From: Semisulcospira habei
Lineage: Eukaryota; Mollusca; Gastropoda; Semisulcospiridae
Assembly (NCBI GenBank): GCA_036245525.1
Contig: BTPG01000002.1
Coordinates: 121,435,451 to 121,499,450 of the forward strand
DNA: 64,000 nt
Reading direction: 5' to 3'
Below the pieces are notes generated by a model. The model was not told the DNA's origin. It saw nothing but the letters and a program-made list of their open reading frames with translations, and made no database searches. How positions within the stretch are numbered: the stretch's first letter is position 1; each line of letters opens with the position of its first letter. The translations under genes and the position numbers were made by a program. Below are positions 62,207 through 64,000 of the stretch, piece after piece.

Positions 62207-62550
62207 GTAACCCTTTCAATGCTGAGAATAATGTGAACATCCCCATCTTCCCAACTGCAAGAGGTATGACGGGAAAACAGAAAATAGAGGCTGAAAACCT
62301 TTTAAGTTAGAAACATGAAACAACCTCTATTTTCTGTTTTCCTTTCACATGAAACCCTTGCGGCAACAGGTTTAGGTCAAGAGGTATAGATCCTCATGTG
62401 CCCCCGCAACTGCGGGGGCTCATGAGGACCTATGCCTCTTGGTGTCTATCCACTGTCTATCCATCTTGCTTAGTGACGGCATGACAACACTGATGTTGAA
62501 TTGACAATGATTTTAAAAACAGTCAGCGTGACGCGCAGTGAAAGGATTAA
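62207..62550 (-). mobile_element. Family A MITE carrying an inserted foldback element
   Basis: TAACCCTTTCAATGCTGAG at the left, hairpin at about 62378-62442, right end GCGCAGTGAAAGGATTAA. The hairpin arm start AAGAGGTAT is duplicated on both sides of a 111-bp insert. Confidence 0.78.
62268..62378. mobile_element. 111-bp insertion with a 9-bp direct repeat
   Basis: Flanked by AAGAGGTAT at 62259-62267 and 62379-62387. Contains the inverted pair GGAAAACAGAAAATAGAGG and CCTCTATTTTCTGTTTTCC. The target repeat of 8-9 bp suggests a hAT- or Mutator-type mechanism, different from the TTAA families. Confidence 0.65.
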
Positions 62551-63567
62551 CATTTTGAGTTCTGTCACGCTGGCTTTCTTTCTCGCAGTCACAACCATCG
62601 TGTAACCCTACCCACCAAAACCACTTTTGGAATTAAGAAGTGTCACTTGATTACCCGCAAGCGGGGCGTGTGAACCCTAAGCTTCTTTTCAAGCGCTATG
62701 CTCTGAAATGAAAAGCCAACGGTTTGGACCTGACACACATGTCATCAACTAACATGAGATTTCAGAGATCATCTACTTTAATCGACTGAATGCACATTTA
62801 ATTGTTATGTGTCCTAATGAATTCTTCTTCTTCTTTTGAGAAACACGCGTACCTAAAGACTCAAGCAAGAGGCACAGATCCTCATGAGCCCCCGCAGAAT
62901 GTGCCTCTTGCAAGTGGAAGACTTTAATGTATGTGTTGCGGGGGCCGAACAGGATCAGTGCTACTCTGATATGCATGAAGGGTTTTTTTTTTTTTCATTA
63001 ATCCACTTTTCAGGTAGTCTTTTGTGAGGTAGATAATGGACCTCTCTATAGCAGACGATCGTTGTGCCTGTTGTGATAGAGCATTACGGAGAAATGATGA
63101 AGATTAATTGATCAAGAGTTGTCTGCTGAGTGGATGCTTTTTAAATAAGAATTAAACTTCCGTCTTCCGTCTTCCGTTTTAGTTTTGACTAAAACCTGTA
63201 CGTATATACACCATGATCATTACATGTAATATTAGTCTTCTAAAATCACCTATGTTAGGTACTAGACAATTCGAAGGGATGTTGTTTTCATTTCAGTATA
63301 TAGCACATGACGCATATCTGTTCTGGTAATATGAACAGACTAAATTGCATGTTAGAAGCCAGAGTTCACTTATTTACTGTCCAATTTGGGAAAAGGTAAT
63401 CAAAGTAAACGACAGCAAATTTAAAGAAAATTACAAACTCTGATCATTACATTACAATATTGTTCTGCGTTGTCGCTGTATACCGACATTATAATGTAAC
63501 CTGTTTTTTTGTGGGTTTTTTTTAATGAGTGCAGTTCAGTTTTTGAAGGATGCCATCTTTGCAATCT
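62551..63567. other. No gene seen
   Basis: AT-rich. A family A half-hairpin lies at about 62862-62912 (CAAGCAAGAGGCACAGATCC, AATGTGCCTCTTGC). No further PHLPP exon is recognised. Confidence 0.45.
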
Positions 63568-63650
63568 GCAATATATATATAATATATATATATATATATT
63601 ATATATATATATATTATATATATATTATATATATATATATATATATACGA
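63568..63650. repeat. TA-rich microsatellite
   Basis: About 80 bp of TATA with AT and TT interruptions. Confidence 0.95.
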
Positions 63651-63756
63651 GGGTGTTTTCAGATATTATGATACTCAATAAGATTTTTACATTATTCTCA
63701 CAACTACGATTTATGTTCTTGTGGAGCTGATAAAACCGCTTCCCCTCTACCGCCAC

Positions 63757-64000
63757 ACACAGTTTAGTCGTTCTGTCCACACACAGTTTAGTCGTTCTGT
63801 CCACACACAGTTTAGTCGTTCTGTCCACACACGGTTTAGTCGTTCTGTCCACACACAGTTTAGTCGTTCTGTCCACACACAGTTTAGTCGTTCTGTCCAC
63901 ACACAGTTTAGTCGTTCTGTCCACACACAATTTAGTCGTTCTGTCCATACACAGTTTAGTCGTTCTGTCCACACAGTTTAGTCGTTCTGTCCATACACAG
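63757..64000 (+). repeat. 24-bp minisatellite running off the window
   Basis: About ten units of CACACACAGTTTAGTCGTTC with TGTC, with single-base variants and one shortened unit. The 24-bp period keeps frames open on both strands, but no other coding signal supports a protein. Confidence 0.95.

Noticed and set aside
61969..62310. Repeat protein with about 31-residue repeats
   Set aside because: All forward frames are open because the 31-bp unit lacks stops; three units make each apparent peptide repeat.
63757..64000. Protein of 8-residue repeats on either strand
   Set aside because: Frames are open on both strands purely from the 24-bp period; no flanking coding signal. It reaches the window edge, so certainty is limited.

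Overview
This is repeat-dense nuclear DNA from an animal. The evidence is intron-containing PHLPP-like coding exons, tRNA-derived SINEs, at least four APE-type LINE copies, and long CT, CA, GA, TA and GT microsatellites with no operons. The SINE and LINE types and the packing of short foldback elements fit a lophotrochozoan, most likely a gastropod mollusc. That placement is inference; no species-diagnostic gene is visible.

The main content is short foldback (hairpin) elements scattered from end to end. I use these names for the arms. A: AAGAGGCATAGATCCTCATG with a CCCCCGC..GCGGGGG centre. B: CATGATAATTCAAGGGTAGT then a TTGGCGCC centre. C: AATGCGCAAAAGGCCATCGG. D: TTTGGCTGTCGGTAGCGC. E: GAGACGTGCCGCATACGG. 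F: CATCAATAGCTGCGGAAGTG. G: CTTGCTTAGTGGCTGG inside TGCATGAG ends. H: TATACTGACGAGC ends. I: GGCGGAAAAGACGCGT. K: GGTTGTCTC. Families A, B, D, E, F and I have unrelated interiors, yet intact copies begin TTAAC(C/T)C and end G(G/A)GTTAA. TTAA is the known target duplication of piggyBac transposons, so these look like non-autonomous piggyBac-type foldback MITEs. No piggyBac transposase is visible here. Several full copies of A and B are exactly 214 bp from TTAA to TTAA, and four neighbouring pairs share a single TTAA.

Layout. 1-15 kb: foldback elements in otherwise unrecognised sequence. 15.4-16.9 kb: long GT tract and a 320-codon minus-strand ORF with a poly(A) signal. 17-21 kb: abutting I and D elements, a duplicated segment carrying B, a SINE nested in B, and a tRNA-derived SINE. 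21.4-22.9 kb: an A element whose interior has expanded into 44-bp and 45-bp tandem arrays. 27.8-30.6 kb: 5'-truncated, frameshifted LINE flanked by inverted repeats. 36.2-40.2 kb: nearly complete LINE with one nonsense codon and one frameshift. 40.6-42.6 kb: a short ORF cut by a 234-bp inverted repeat, and a SAP-domain exon on the minus strand. 43.4-44.5 kb: 68-bp minisatellite. 46.7-47.4 kb and 54-55 kb: LINE 3' fragments. 58.1-61.1 kb: the first two coding exons of a PHLPP-family phosphatase on the plus strand, with intron 1 full of hairpin elements. 62-64 kb: 31-bp and 24-bp minisatellites.

The only conserved cellular gene I can support is PHLPP. The SAP exon and the 320-aa ORF may belong to genes or to mobile elements. 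Everything else is repeat-derived.
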